64,000 nucleotides of DNA from Nostoc sp. FACHB-110. GTDB taxonomy: Bacteria; Cyanobacteriota; Cyanobacteriia; Cyanobacteriales; Nostocaceae. Numbering within the stretch: position 1 is the first letter of the stretch; each line of letters starts with the position of its first letter. The DNA lies in the NCBI RefSeq assembly GCF_014697425.1, contig NZ_JACJRU010000002.1, positions 310,001 through 374,000 on the forward strand, written 5' to 3'. The notes beneath the pieces are model-generated. The model saw only the letters and a program-made list of their open reading frames with translations, was not told the DNA's origin and made no database searches. A program made the position numbers and the translations under genes. Below are positions 44,123 to 53,787 of this stretch, piece by piece.

Positions 44123-45093
44123 TGGTTTATCAGTTTGAATTTCGTCCCTATAAACGTAGATTTGCCCAACCATTAACTACTCATCATGGCGTTTGGCATC
44201 ACCGCGAAGGGATTATCCTCCGCCTAATTGATGTCAGTGGAAATATTGGTTGGGGAGAAATCGCCCCTATTAGCTGGTTTGGTTCCGAAACCTTAGAACA
44301 AGCTTTAGATTTTTGTCACCAACTACCCAGAGAAATTACATCGGAGATGATTTTCTCGATATCTGATAATTTAAGTGCTTGTCAATTTGGGTTTGAATCA
44401 GCCATTGCAGGATTAAAGAGTGAGGAGAAGGAATTAGCTGCAACGGTTCTTCCTTGTAGTGGCTTACTCTCGGCTGGGGAAGCAGCTTTACAGCAATGGC
44501 AAACTTTATGGCAACAAGGTTATCGAACATTTAAATGGAAAATTGGAGTTGATGCGATCGCTACAGAGTTAGCAATATTTGATACACTGTGTCATAGTTT
44601 ACCCACCTCAGCGAAACTGCGCCTAGATGCGAATGGGGGACTCAGCTACGCACAGGCCGAGTTATGGCTGTGGACTTGCGACAGTATGCAAGCACAATTA
44701 CCCATAGAAATTGAATTTATCGAACAACCGCTACCAATTAGCGAATTTGCCCAAATGTTGGAGTTGAGTATATCTTACACAACTGCGATCGCCTTAGATG
44801 AATCTATCGCCACACTCCAGCAACTCATCACCTGTTATGAAAAAGGCTGGCGAGAAATTTTTGTCATCAAACCAGGAATCATCGGTTCACCATCACGGCT
44901 GCGTCAATTTTGCCAACAGCATGAAATTGATGCCGTCTTTTCATCCGTCTTTGAAACTGCCATCGGGAGACAACCTGCACTGCAATTAGCAGCAGAATTA
45001 TCTCGCAAAAATCGGGCAGTTGGTTTTGGAATTGATCATTTTTTTGCCCAAACAGCCACAGCTAGTCCTCAAAATATATGGAACAGCCTTTAG
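44122..45093 (+). CDS. menC: o-Succinylbenzoate synthase
   Basis: A 323-residue enolase-superfamily enzyme. The barrel residues are visible in order: KWKIG (catalytic Lys), RLDANGG (Asp), IEQPL (Glu), ALDESI (Asp) and FVIKPG (second Lys). It dehydrates SHCHC to o-succinylbenzoate. The start at 44122 overlaps the menA stop by one base; a longer frame inside menA is not credible. The end overlaps menE by 16 bases. Confidence 0.94.
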   Translation: MVYQFEFRPYKRRFAQPLTTHHGVWHHREGIILRLIDVSGNIGWGEIAPISWFGSETLEQALDFCHQLPREITSEMIFSISDNLSACQFGFESAIAGLKSEEKELAATVLPCSGLLSAGEAALQQWQTLWQQGYRTFKWKIGVDAIATELAIFDTLCHSLPTSAKLRLDANGGLSYAQAELWLWTCDSMQAQLPIEIEFIEQPLPISEFAQMLELSISYTTAIALDESIATLQQLITCYEKGWREIFVIKPGIIGSPSRLRQFCQQHEIDAVFSSVFETAIGRQPALQLAAELSRKNRAVGFGIDHFFAQTATASPQNIWNSL

Positions 45094-46505
45094 CTTATCT
45101 ACAAAACTTACCGCAAAATGATTGGCTAATTTGTGACCACAGCCAACAATTTTCTGCACTAGCAAAACAACTGTATTCAGAATTAACAGAAATCTCCAAA
45201 AACCAGAAAACCAACCCCAAAATTATCTTAGCTGAACGCCAACCAGTTAAATTTTTAGCCAGCTTCCTCGCCGCCTGTGCAGCCAATTGTCCAGTCTTTC
45301 TTTGTAACCCCGACTGGGGAATACAAGAATGGCAACAAGTATTTGAATTAGTCCAACCAGATATTATTTGGGGAGTAGGGATAGAAAAAGCAGGGGAAAA
45401 ATATCTGACTCAAAAACACCCCTTTTTACAAGTCAACAGAACCACCCCACACAGTGCGCTGCCTCTTCAACATTCCTGCCAAATTATGATCCCCACAGGT
45501 GGTTCATCAGGTAAAATCAAATTTGCCATCCATACATGGCAAACTCTTACAGCATCTGTACAAGGCTTTAAGGAATATTTTCAGTTACAAAAAATTAATT
45601 CTTTTTGTGTTTTACCGATATATCATGTCAGTGGCTTAATGCAGTTTATCCGTTCTTTTACAACTAACGGTCAACTAGTCATTCTGCCTTTCAAAGGCTT
45701 AGAATCTGCCCAAATACCTTCTATTCATGCATCAGAATTTTTCCTTTCCTTAGTCCCAACGCAGTTAGAAAGCCTATTACAAAATGCAGAATTAACTACA
45801 TGGTTAGCTCAATTTCAAACTGTGATGTTAGGAGGCGCACCAGCTTGGCAAGAATTATTAGCGAAAGCTCGATTTAACAACATTAGAATAGCACCAACCT
45901 ATGGCATGACAGAAACTGCCTCGCAAATTGCTACACTCAAACCCGATGATTTTCTCCAAGGTAAAACTAACAGTGGTCGCATCTTACCTCATGCTCAAGT
46001 AACAATTTGCAATCAACAAGGCAAAGTTTTAAATGCTAATCAAATTGGCAATATTACCATTCAAGCTAAATCTTTAACCCTTGGTTATTATCCGCATGTT
46101 TGGGAAAATCAAGATTATATCCAAGTAGATGATTTAGGCTTTTTAGATGAACAAGGATATTTACACATTATCGGACGCAGCAGTGACAAAATCATTACAG
46201 GTGGAGAAAATGTTTATCCACTAGAAATTGAAGCTGCTATCCGTGAAACAAACATGGTTACTGATGTTTGTGTAATTGGCATACCTGATAAACATTGGGG
46301 ACAAGCGTTAACAGCTATATATGTTTTGCAAGATATAAATACATCTTATTTAGAAATTCAATCTTTACTTAAACATAAACTCAGTAAATTTAAAATACCG
46401 AAACATTGGATTTGTCTAGAAAGTTTACCACGCAATTCTCAAGGTAAAGTCAATCGTCAAGCATTGCAAAAAATAGCAACAGAATATCTGAGCGTGACTA
46501 AATAA
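45078..46505 (+). CDS. menE: o-Succinylbenzoate-CoA ligase
   Basis: A 475-residue ANL-superfamily adenylating enzyme. It has the P-loop-like MIPTGGSSGKIKFA, the adenine-binding YGMTETASQ, the hinge region IGRSSDKIITGGENVYP, and the C-terminal catalytic Lys in RNSQGKVNR. It activates o-succinylbenzoate with ATP and CoA, preparing it for MenB. Its start lies inside the menC end, so the three genes menA-menC-menE form a tightly coupled operon. The menD and menB genes are not in this window. Confidence 0.94.
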   Translation: MEQPLAYLQNLPQNDWLICDHSQQFSALAKQLYSELTEISKNQKTNPKIILAERQPVKFLASFLAACAANCPVFLCNPDWGIQEWQQVFELVQPDIIWGVGIEKAGEKYLTQKHPFLQVNRTTPHSALPLQHSCQIMIPTGGSSGKIKFAIHTWQTLTASVQGFKEYFQLQKINSFCVLPIYHVSGLMQFIRSFTTNGQLVILPFKGLESAQIPSIHASEFFLSLVPTQLESLLQNAELTTWLAQFQTVMLGGAPAWQELLAKARFNNIRIAPTYGMTETASQIATLKPDDFLQGKTNSGRILPHAQVTICNQQGKVLNANQIGNITIQAKSLTLGYYPHVWENQDYIQVDDLGFLDEQGYLHIIGRSSDKIITGGENVYPLEIEAAIRETNMVTDVCVIGIPDKHWGQALTAIYVLQDINTSYLEIQSLLKHKLSKFKIPKHWICLESLPRNSQGKVNRQALQKIATEYLSVTK

Positions 46506-46556
46506 TTCAACACAATTTGCAGGGTTGCAATCTTATTAGCACTATTAAGACAGCAA

Positions 46557-46616
46557 AGGGGCCCGCTTCGGGGCAAAAGAGCAGGGAAGAGGTTACTATC
46601 CAATCTGCTCCTGCTC
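46557..46616. terminator. Convergent-gene hairpin region between menE and the RTX gene
   Basis: GGGGCCCGCTTCGGGGC forms a short GC-rich hairpin, and GAGCAGG (46579-46585) is inverted as CCTGCTC (46610-46616). It lies between two converging genes and may terminate both. No clean U-tract was seen. Confidence 0.45.
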
Positions 46617-46640
46617 CCTTGCTTGCTTTAGTCCTGGTCT

Positions 46641-49637
46641 TTAAACAACCACAAAATTGTTTTCGGTGAGTGAAACTCCACTAGATAATTGTGCGAATTG
46701 TACCTGACTAAATCCACCAGCACTGCCATCTTGGTCAAAATATAGCGCACCTGTAGTCGAGTCATAAACGAATCGCTGCTCGGTTGTCGTTGCCGATGCT
46801 CCTAAAATAAACTGACTAGCTGAGAGTGAACCTGCTAACAAATCACCGCCAAAACCAGTCGCAGATACCTGAATCAATTCATTTGTTGCGTCAAAGTCAT
46901 AAAGAGTATCAATGCCTTCATTGAAACTATTGAAGACAAAGATATCATCGCCGCCATATCCATAGATGGCATCATTACCAGCACCACCATTGAGGATATC
47001 ACCAACAACACCACCATAAAGAATGTCATCGCCAGCACCACCATTGAGGGTGTTATCGCCTGACGCACTAAGGGCGGAGAGAGTATCATCGCCATCACCG
47101 CCATCTAGCAGGTTCGTACCTGAGGAATAGTTAATAACTAAGTTGTCATCACCAGCACCACCGTTGAGGGTGTTATTCCCTGACCCACCAATTCCTCTAT
47201 ATACTCCAGAGTTGTAGTCGTAGTAGCTGTAGCCAGACACGGAAAGAGTATCATTACCATCACCGCCATCAAGTAGATTATCACCTGTTGAATAGTCAGC
47301 ATTCAAGTTGTCATCACCAGCACCACCGTTGAGGATGTTATTCCCTGACCCACCGACAAGACTATAATTGTTGTAACCGGAGTAGTAGCTGTAGCTGGAG
47401 TAGACATAGCCAGAAGCGGAAAGAGTATCATTACCATCACCGCCATCAAGTAGGTTATTACCTGTTGAATAGTTAGCATTCAAGTTGTCATCACCAGTGC
47501 CACCGTTGAGGGTGTTATTCCCTGACCCACCGACAACGCTATAACTATATGAGTTGGTGTAGGAGTTGTAGCTCTTTAAGTAGACGTAGCCAGAAGCGGA
47601 GAGAGTATCATCGCCATCACCGCTATCAAGTAGGTTATTACCTATTGAATAGTCAGCATCCAAGTTGTCATCTCCAGCACCACCGTTGAGGGTGTTATTT
47701 CCTGACCCACCAAAAATGCTGTAATAATGAACGTATAAGCCGATTTTGGCGTAGACGTAGCCAGAAGCGGAGAGAGTATCATCGCCATCGCCGCCATCAA
47801 GTAGGTTATTACCTTTTGAATAGTCAACATTCAACTTGTCATCACCAGCCCCACCGTTGAGCGTGTTATTCCCTGATGTGAGAAATATATCACCATACCA
47901 GCGTGGGTTGAGCAAGCCAGAAGCGGAGAGAGTATCATCGCCATCGCCGCCATCAAGTAGGTTATTACCTTTTGAATAGTCAACATTCAACTTGTCATCA
48001 CCAGCCCCACCGTTGAGCGTGTTATTGCCGGTAGTCGCAGAGCCGCGAAGATATCCGGAGTAGTAGTAATTACCAGAAATGGAGAGAGTATCATTGCCAT
48101 CGCCACCATCAAGTAGGTTATCACCTGTTGAATAGTTAGCATTTAAGTTGTCATCACCAGCTCCGCCGTTGAGCGTGTTATTGCCGGTAGCCGCAGAGCC
48201 GCTACGATAGTTGGACAAAGAGTTTTCGTAGTAACCAGCAGAACCAGAAACGGAGAGAGTATCATTACCATCGTCACCATTAAGTAGGTTATCACCTGTT
48301 GAATAGTCAGCATTCAACTTGTCATCACCATCGCCACCGTTGAGCGTGTTATTGCCGGTAGCCCCAGAGGTGCTAACATATCCCTCAAAGTCGTAAAAAA
48401 GGGAATCAGAAGCGTAGAGAGTATCATTGCCATCGCCACCATCAAGTAGGTTATCACCTGTTGAGGAGTTAGCATTCAACTGGTCATCACCATCGCCACC
48501 ATCAAGTAGGTTATCACCTGTTGAGGAATTAGCATTCAACTTGTCATCACCAGCACTGCCATTAAGTAGGTTATCACCTGTTGAGGAATTAGCATTCAAC
48601 TGGTCATCACCATCGCCACCATCAAGTAGGTTATCACTTGTTGAGGAGTTAGCATTCAACTTGTCATCACCATCGCCACCGTTGAGGGTGTTATTGCCGC
48701 CACTACCAGCAACAAGATAGTCATCGTAGGCTGTACCTATGATGTTTAATTGTTCGATATTTTGGTAGCTAACCTGATTTGTACCTGCTGTAATCAAGCC
48801 TTGGCTAGTATTTGCATCAAAACTGGAGGTGATTCCACTGATAGCATAGCTATAATCAACAAACAAGTAATCTTCACCAGTTCCTCCATCTACCTTTTGA
48901 GTTACCAAGTTGGAGGATGTTGTTGAGTAATTAACATTCAAGTTATCGTCACCAGCACCGCCAACAAGCGTATCATTGCCAAGAGTACCACCAGAGAGGG
49001 TATCGTTACCATTAGTCCCAACAATATAGTCATCGTAGGCTGTACCTATGATGTTTAATCGTTCGATATTCCTGTAGCTGACTCGATTTGTACCTGCTGT
49101 AATCGAGCCTTGGTTATTGCTGACATTAAAAGTTGAGGTGATTCCTGCATTAGAATTGCTGTAATCAACATATAAGAGATCGTTACCTGTGTCCCCATTC
49201 ACCGTTTGAGTCACTAAGGAAGAAGGTGCAGTCAACGAGCTACTGATACGGAAATTGTCATCGCCATCGCCGCCATTGAGGGTGTTAGCACCCTGGACTT
49301 CATAAGCATATATGTAATCGCTACCACCACCACCAGAAACTGTATTCTTGCCAGTAGAAAAGCTAATCACCAGATAGTCATTACCAGCATCTCCACTTAG
49401 GGTGTTATTCCCAGAAGAATAGGAGATATTTAAATTATCATTCTCACTACCTCCCTTGAAGGTATTGTTCCCAGAAGAGTAGGAAGCATTCAGGTTGTCG
49501 CTCCCAGCACCACCTTCTAGGGTATCGTTACCTCCGTTACCATTTATAGAATCATCCCCACCAAAGCCTTTAATAAGGTCATTTTCAGTTGTGCCAATGA
49601 GCTGATCATTACCATTAGTACCATTGATATTAGCCAT
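46641..49637 (-). CDS. Large RTX-like calcium-binding repeat protein
   Basis: A 998-residue, Asp/Asn/Gly-rich protein. It starts ANINGTNGNDQLIGTTENDL, and carries many GGxGxD-type nonapeptides (GGDGDDTLSASG, GGAGDDNLNADYS) that form calcium beta-rolls. There is no N-terminal signal. The C-terminus (DIFVFNSFNEGIDTLYDFD to VSLTENNFVVV) is typical of type I-secreted RTX proteins, so ABC-type export is likely although no transporter genes are adjacent. Unlike usual RTX proteins, the rolls alternate with NYSTGDNLL spacers and Tyr-rich inserts such as YVYSSYSYYSGY. The start at 49637 follows AGGTAG. It may be an extracellular or sheath protein; no catalytic domain is visible. Confidence 0.88.
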   Translation of the reverse strand: MANINGTNGNDQLIGTTENDLIKGFGGDDSINGNGGNDTLEGGAGSDNLNASYSSGNNTFKGGSENDNLNISYSSGNNTLSGDAGNDYLVISFSTGKNTVSGGGGSDYIYAYEVQGANTLNGGDGDDNFRISSSLTAPSSLVTQTVNGDTGNDLLYVDYSNSNAGITSTFNVSNNQGSITAGTNRVSYRNIERLNIIGTAYDDYIVGTNGNDTLSGGTLGNDTLVGGAGDDNLNVNYSTTSSNLVTQKVDGGTGEDYLFVDYSYAISGITSSFDANTSQGLITAGTNQVSYQNIEQLNIIGTAYDDYLVAGSGGNNTLNGGDGDDKLNANSSTSDNLLDGGDGDDQLNANSSTGDNLLNGSAGDDKLNANSSTGDNLLDGGDGDDQLNANSSTGDNLLDGGDGNDTLYASDSLFYDFEGYVSTSGATGNNTLNGGDGDDKLNADYSTGDNLLNGDDGNDTLSVSGSAGYYENSLSNYRSGSAATGNNTLNGGAGDDNLNANYSTGDNLLDGGDGNDTLSISGNYYYSGYLRGSATTGNNTLNGGAGDDKLNVDYSKGNNLLDGGDGDDTLSASGLLNPRWYGDIFLTSGNNTLNGGAGDDKLNVDYSKGNNLLDGGDGDDTLSASGYVYAKIGLYVHYYSIFGGSGNNTLNGGAGDDNLDADYSIGNNLLDSGDGDDTLSASGYVYLKSYNSYTNSYSYSVVGGSGNNTLNGGTGDDNLNANYSTGNNLLDGGDGNDTLSASGYVYSSYSYYSGYNNYSLVGGSGNNILNGGAGDDNLNADYSTGDNLLDGGDGNDTLSVSGYSYYDYNSGVYRGIGGSGNNTLNGGAGDDNLVINYSSGTNLLDGGDGDDTLSALSASGDNTLNGGAGDDILYGGVVGDILNGGAGNDAIYGYGGDDIFVFNSFNEGIDTLYDFDATNELIQVSATGFGGDLLAGSLSASQFILGASATTTEQRFVYDSTTGALYFDQDGSAGGFSQVQFAQLSSGVSLTENNFVVV
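48421..48680. repeat. 60-bp tandem repeat inside the RTX gene
   Basis: Four nearly identical 60-base units encode (D)x(L)NANSSTGDNLLDGGDGD, e.g. around GGTTATCACCTGTTGAGGA, which recurs every 60 bases. Near-identity at the DNA level points to recent slippage or conversion. Longer, more diverged units cover the rest of the gene. Confidence 0.85.
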
Positions 49638-50253
49638 GATTTCTACCTAAATAAATGGATTGTTTCAGTGATAGTTAAAGTTTGCCGATAGCAGTCGATA
49701 CTGCTTTAAGACCCTAACAAACAGCTAAGAATTGAGGCTTTTGACATACTTTGTGTGAGTCTCAAAAAAGCTGTGTGTCAAGTCTTTTTTTCAACCCGAA
49801 GTTGTGCAGATTGGATGAATCAAAGTGAAATCCAACTTACATCTAGAGTTAAAAAATAATCATTAGAGAGCTAGTCTGCGCAGTAATTTATGATGTTTTG
49901 TGTATTGGATTGATCTGAGCCTTGTCAAGGAAAAGAAAGGCTGCGGTAAACAATACTAATTTGAGTTTATTGGCAACAGACATAGCAGTTCCTACTTCAA
50001 TTAGGTGAACTACTAGCTTCTAGCTTTTAACTTTTCTAGCCTCTGACATCAAAGAAATGTACCTGATAACAAGGGAAACGCCATAAGTTGATTGTTGACA
50101 AGAGCAATCACTGAAGCAGTGTCGAACAAATCAAGCTTTCAGGTACTTACAAAAAATCTCCTCTTAACTGTAATGAGACAATTAATAATGCTTAAGTACA
50201 ACTTCTGCTGGAAATTGTTGTGTTTAATTTTTTACCACACATATAAAGACTAT

Positions 50254-50274
50254 CTTTAGGGTAGTAGCCTAAAG
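50254..50274. other. Small hairpin CTTTAGG/CCTAAAG
   Basis: A perfect 7-bp stem with loop GTAGTAG in the 1.3-kb gap 49638-50964. It resembles the second hairpin at 50344-50365 in having a GTAG loop sequence. Function unknown. Confidence 0.35.
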
Positions 50275-50343
50275 CAATAAGGATGAGTAAAATCCTTAAA
50301 CATCTTGTAAAATCAGCAAACAAGTGCTTTAAAGTAAGCTTTT

Positions 50344-50365
50344 AACTTTGGGGTAGCCCAAAGTT
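50344..50365. other. Small hairpin AACTTTGGG/CCCAAAGTT
   Basis: A perfect 9-bp stem with tetraloop GTAG. It may belong to an unrecognised small RNA or to the leader of the RTX gene, which begins about 700 bases away on the minus strand. Confidence 0.4.
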
Positions 50366-50531
50366 TCCAGAAAATACAGCACTAGTAAATTTACCTAGGT
50401 GTAAATGCTGATTGAATGTTTTGTTTATGCGTCAACCAACTTGGGGCCCAATTGTTAAAGACCGAGTTAAGGCGATATGCAACTTATTGTTTCTTTACAC
50501 AAGGTTTGTGTATGAACAATTGAAAAGAAAA

Positions 50532-50589
50532 TTCCCTCCTTCGAGTCACTGAAGTGAGAAAATCGTTACCAGTGACTGGAATGAGGGAA
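50532..50589. terminator. Long imperfect hairpin in the gap before the RTX gene
   Basis: TTCCCTCCTTCGAGTCACTG (50532-50551) pairs with CAGTGACTGGAATGAGGGAA (50570-50589) with only two mismatches around an 18-base loop. AAAATGTTTTCT follows on the plus strand. It could terminate transcription from either side or be an RNA element. Otherwise 49638-50964 holds no gene I can support. Confidence 0.5.
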
Positions 50590-50964
50590 AAATGTTTTCT
50601 AGAGAAGAGTACGCCTTATGTGAGTTAAATGCTGAAACAGCGTACTATCGTTAATCAGGCTAGAGCTTGAGATTTGAGCTAATGCTGAAATCTTGGATAT
50701 TGCTTGATAATTTTTAATTCACTCTAGAGACAGAAAAACTTCAGGCAACATTTAAACTTCATACAGCACTTGAGTTTGAAGTTTTATTTTCTAACATTAT
50801 GGTAAAAATTATGTATTTTGCCTGAAAATATTGCGTAGCAAGAATTATAGGCTTTTACTCTGGTGAGAGTGATGAAAGAGCGTTATGTAGTAGTGAATTT
50901 TCTTCGCCCCATTAGTTCTAATTTTATGAATGATTGAAGGTGGCGATATTTCCTTCAAACTCAA

Positions 50965-51225
50965 TCAAGCGTGAAGATTTGCTTGTTCTTGCAGCCAAGG
51001 ATCTACAGGTTGTCCATCTTTGCGGCGCAATTCAATTTCTACAACCATCACTTCTTTAGAGCCAGGAGGAGCAGGTTTTTGATGAAATATAATGTCAAAA
51101 TCTAAGGGATTTTGATTGCGTTCTTTGAGCCATTCTTGCACTTTGGTTGTGGCGAAAAATGATTGCCCTTGGTCAAACATTCGGGTAATCTGCATTTGTA
51201 GCGTGTAGGGATTGATGCGTCCCAT
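50965..51225 (-). CDS. Conserved hypothetical protein
   Basis: An 86-residue soluble protein with a helical N-terminus (YTLQMQITRMFDQGQSFFATTKVQEWLKERNQNP) and a beta/charged C-terminus (KEVMVVEIELRRKDGQPVDPWLQEQ). The codon use and regular amphipathic pattern look genuine, and AAGGCGG precedes the ATG. I recognise it as cyanobacterial-looking but cannot assign a function. It is divergent from the Rieske gene. Confidence 0.65.
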   Translation of the reverse strand: MGRINPYTLQMQITRMFDQGQSFFATTKVQEWLKERNQNPLDFDIIFHQKPAPPGSKEVMVVEIELRRKDGQPVDPWLQEQANLHA

Positions 51226-51433
51226 TTTCCACCGCCTTTGTAAAGTAATTTAAAGTTAATGTATTGTCTACTCTATGTTATACCTGCTGTTATGTTTTGC
51301 GAGTCACAGCATCGCCTCAAAACTGCTGAGTGAAAAAATTGCCTAGTTTACTTGAGCAAAAACACCAATGCGTTTACTCAGTGGTCACAATTGCGGCAAA
51401 CTAAACATCAGAGCAATTAGGAGAGGAACCTGA

Positions 51434-51787
51434 ATGAGTTGGACTAAAGTTCTTGCCGCTGATGCCCTTGCCCCTGGTGCTAGAGAAGTTGTAAACGTGG
51501 GCAAGCGCAAAATTCTCTTGTTGAACCACGAAAATCAGCTATATGCAGTAGATAATGTCTGCCCCCATTTAAAATTGCCGCTGAAGAGTGGGAAAATTGA
51601 AGATGGTGCGATCGTTTGTCCTGCCCATCGTAGTGCGTTTGATTTGCAGACTGGTGAGGTAAATACTTGGTGTCCTTGGCCACCTGGAGTCGGTAAAGTA
51701 TTTTCTCTGATTTCACAACAAAAAACATTACCTGTTTTTCCTGTGCGTGTGGAAGAAGGCAATATTTTGGTTGATATACCAGAATAA
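51434..51787 (+). CDS. Rieske [2Fe-2S] ferredoxin-like protein
   Basis: A 117-residue protein with the two Rieske boxes VCPHLK (Cys 43, His 45) and VCPAHRSAFD (Cys 62, His 65). It has no signal or membrane anchor and no catalytic partner, so it is a soluble Rieske-type electron carrier of the kind related to NirD or biphenyl-dioxygenase ferredoxins. AGGAGAGG precedes the ATG at ideal spacing. It is monocistronic; a family A repeat follows. Its electron donor and acceptor are unknown. Confidence 0.92.
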   Translation: MSWTKVLAADALAPGAREVVNVGKRKILLLNHENQLYAVDNVCPHLKLPLKSGKIEDGAIVCPAHRSAFDLQTGEVNTWCPWPPGVGKVFSLISQQKTLPVFPVRVEEGNILVDIPE

Positions 51788-51800
51788 GCAATAAACATAT

Positions 51801-51913
51801 ATAGGAATCTGGTGTGATTTGGGAAATTATTTGTACAAGCTGGGAGTAGGGAATAGGAAAGAGAATTTTTGGATGTCCCGTATTTTTTTCCAAATCAAAT
51901 ATGAGTCCCACAT
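51801..51913. repeat. MITE-like repeat family A, copy 3
   Basis: It begins ATAGGAATCTGGTGTGATTT and ends CAAATCAAATATGAGTCCCA, matching copies at 10752 and 23255. It lies immediately downstream of the Rieske gene. Beyond it to 52258 are further GTGTAGGG repeats. Confidence 0.65.
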
Positions 51914-52146
51914 AGCAATTCTATTTGATTACTGCACCTACTTGTGTAGGCATTTTTTTCTCTGTTACCTGTTCCCTGCTCTAACTCTGAGCCAGATGTG
52001 CAAATGAAAAGGGTGTAGGGTGTAGGGAAACCCATATTTAAAAATAGGGGTTTGACAAATCAGGACACTGTATTTCTCGCACTAATTTGTCTGGAAATAC
52101 ATCTAAATTCTTTTTCCATAATTCAAATCAGGGGCTTGTACCTTGT

Positions 52147-52187
52147 AGGGTGTGGGAGGGGCGTTTTTCCTTGACACCCCACACCCT
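52147..52187. repeat. Hairpin AGGGTGTGGG/CCCACACCCT
   Basis: A perfect 10-bp stem whose loop contains GGGGCGTTTTTCCTTGACAC. It may terminate transcription after the Rieske gene but also belongs to a dispersed repeat class seen at 41042. It lies 70 bases before the next gene. Confidence 0.55.
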
Positions 52188-52258
52188 GTTCTTAGTCATA
52201 GTCAAAAAATTGCAACATATTTTAATCATTTCACATAATTTTTTCACCGCTAATTCTC

Positions 52259-53587
52259 ATGAGTAATAAACCAAAAATAATTGTTTTGGATGATGACCCT
52301 ACAGGTTCGCAAACAGTTCATAGCTGCTTGTTGTTAATGCGGTGGGATGTAGATACTTTACGCATCGGCTTGCGTGATGAGTCACCGATTTTTTTTGTAT
52401 TAACAAATACGCGTGCTTTGCCACCAGAATCAGCCGCAGCTATCACTAAAGAAGTTTGTCAGAATTTAAAACAAGCAATAGCCGCTGAAGGAATTGGCGA
52501 TTTTTTAGTGGTTAGTCGTTCTGATTCTACCTTGCGGGGGCATTATCCAATTGAAACTGATGCGATCGCCACGGAACTCGGCCCCTTCGATGCTCATTTT
52601 CTTGTTCCAGCATTTTTTGAAGGCGGACGCATCACCCGTGACAGCATCCATTACTTAATCGTTGACGGTGTACCTACCCCAGTCCACGAAACTGAATTTG
52701 CCCGTGATTCTGTCTTTGGCTATCATCACAGTTACTTACCCAAGTATGTAGAAGAAAAAACCAAAGGACGCATTCGTGCCGAGTCTGTCACCAGATTTTT
52801 ACTCAATGATATTCGTGCTGGAAGCTTAGAACGGTTGCTCAAACTGACAGATAATCAGTGTGCCGTCGTTGATGGCGAAACCCAAACTGACCTCAACACC
52901 TTTGCTCAAGACTTATTAGCAGCCGCCTCTCAAGGTAAACGCTTTTTATTTCGCAGTGCAGCTAGCATTTTAACAGCCTTAGCCGCCTTACCTCCCCAAC
53001 CCATCGCCGCCGAAAACATGGCAGAATATGTGCGGCAAGGCAAACCTGGCGCAGTCATTGTGGGTTCCCATGTGAAAAAAACTACTCAACAACTAGAAGC
53101 CTTGTTGCAAACCCAGGGGACAGCAGGAATTGAAGTTGAGGTAAAAAGATTACTTGAGCAACCTGAGCAATCCGCTACACTATTAGCCGAAGTCTTAGAA
53201 AACATTGACACTGTACATAAAGCTGGCAAAACACCTGTAATTTATACCAGCCGTCAAGAACTTACCTTTGATGATGTTAAAACACGTCTAGATTTTGGCA
53301 TCAAAGTTTCGAGTTTATTGATGGATATTGTGCGCGGTTTACCTGCGGACATTGGTTTTTTAATTAGCAAAGGTGGAATTACATCAAATGATGTCTTGAG
53401 TACAGGTTTAGCCTTAAGAACAGCACGCTTATTAGGACAAATTCTGGCTGGTTGTTCAATGGTAACAACACCATCTGATCACCCGCAATTTGCCAATTTA
53501 CCAGTCGTCTTGTTCCCTGGGAATGTTGGTGATGCTCAGGCCTTGGCGACAGTTTACAAAAGGTTAATTAAAAAGTATGAAGTGTGA
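52259..53587 (+). CDS. DUF1537 four-carbon acid sugar kinase family protein
   Basis: A 442-residue protein with the two-domain layout of the DUF1537 family. The N-terminal half has KIIVLDDDPTGSQTVHSC, FVLTNTRALP and SRSDSTLRGHYPIETDAI. The C-terminal nucleotide-binding half has GAVIVGSHVKKTTQQL and LISKGGITSNDVLS. Family members phosphorylate D-threonate, D-erythronate or related four-carbon acid sugars with ATP. The usual catabolic partners (PdxA2, aldolases) are not adjacent, so the physiological substrate is open. It is monocistronic between repeat-rich gaps. Confidence 0.9.
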   Translation: MSNKPKIIVLDDDPTGSQTVHSCLLLMRWDVDTLRIGLRDESPIFFVLTNTRALPPESAAAITKEVCQNLKQAIAAEGIGDFLVVSRSDSTLRGHYPIETDAIATELGPFDAHFLVPAFFEGGRITRDSIHYLIVDGVPTPVHETEFARDSVFGYHHSYLPKYVEEKTKGRIRAESVTRFLLNDIRAGSLERLLKLTDNQCAVVDGETQTDLNTFAQDLLAAASQGKRFLFRSAASILTALAALPPQPIAAENMAEYVRQGKPGAVIVGSHVKKTTQQLEALLQTQGTAGIEVEVKRLLEQPEQSATLLAEVLENIDTVHKAGKTPVIYTSRQELTFDDVKTRLDFGIKVSSLLMDIVRGLPADIGFLISKGGITSNDVLSTGLALRTARLLGQILAGCSMVTTPSDHPQFANLPVVLFPGNVGDAQALATVYKRLIKKYEV

Positions 53588-53787
53588 AGTATAAAGTAGA
53601 AGATTTTATACTTCATCCTTTATGCTGCAAGTGTCATTTGTCATTAGATGTTGATAAAAAACCTTGGACGATTGACGATTGACTATTGACCAATGGCTAA
53701 TGACAATCCACAAAAAACAGTGCAATATGTATGCCTAATAGCTGTTTGCATCTGTAGTTAAGAATAATAAATCAAGGTTGATAGAAA

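Noticed and set aside
51480..51911. 143-codon frame antisense to the Rieske gene
   Set aside because: It is the reverse of a well-supported gene; the Cys/His boxes lie in the sense strand.
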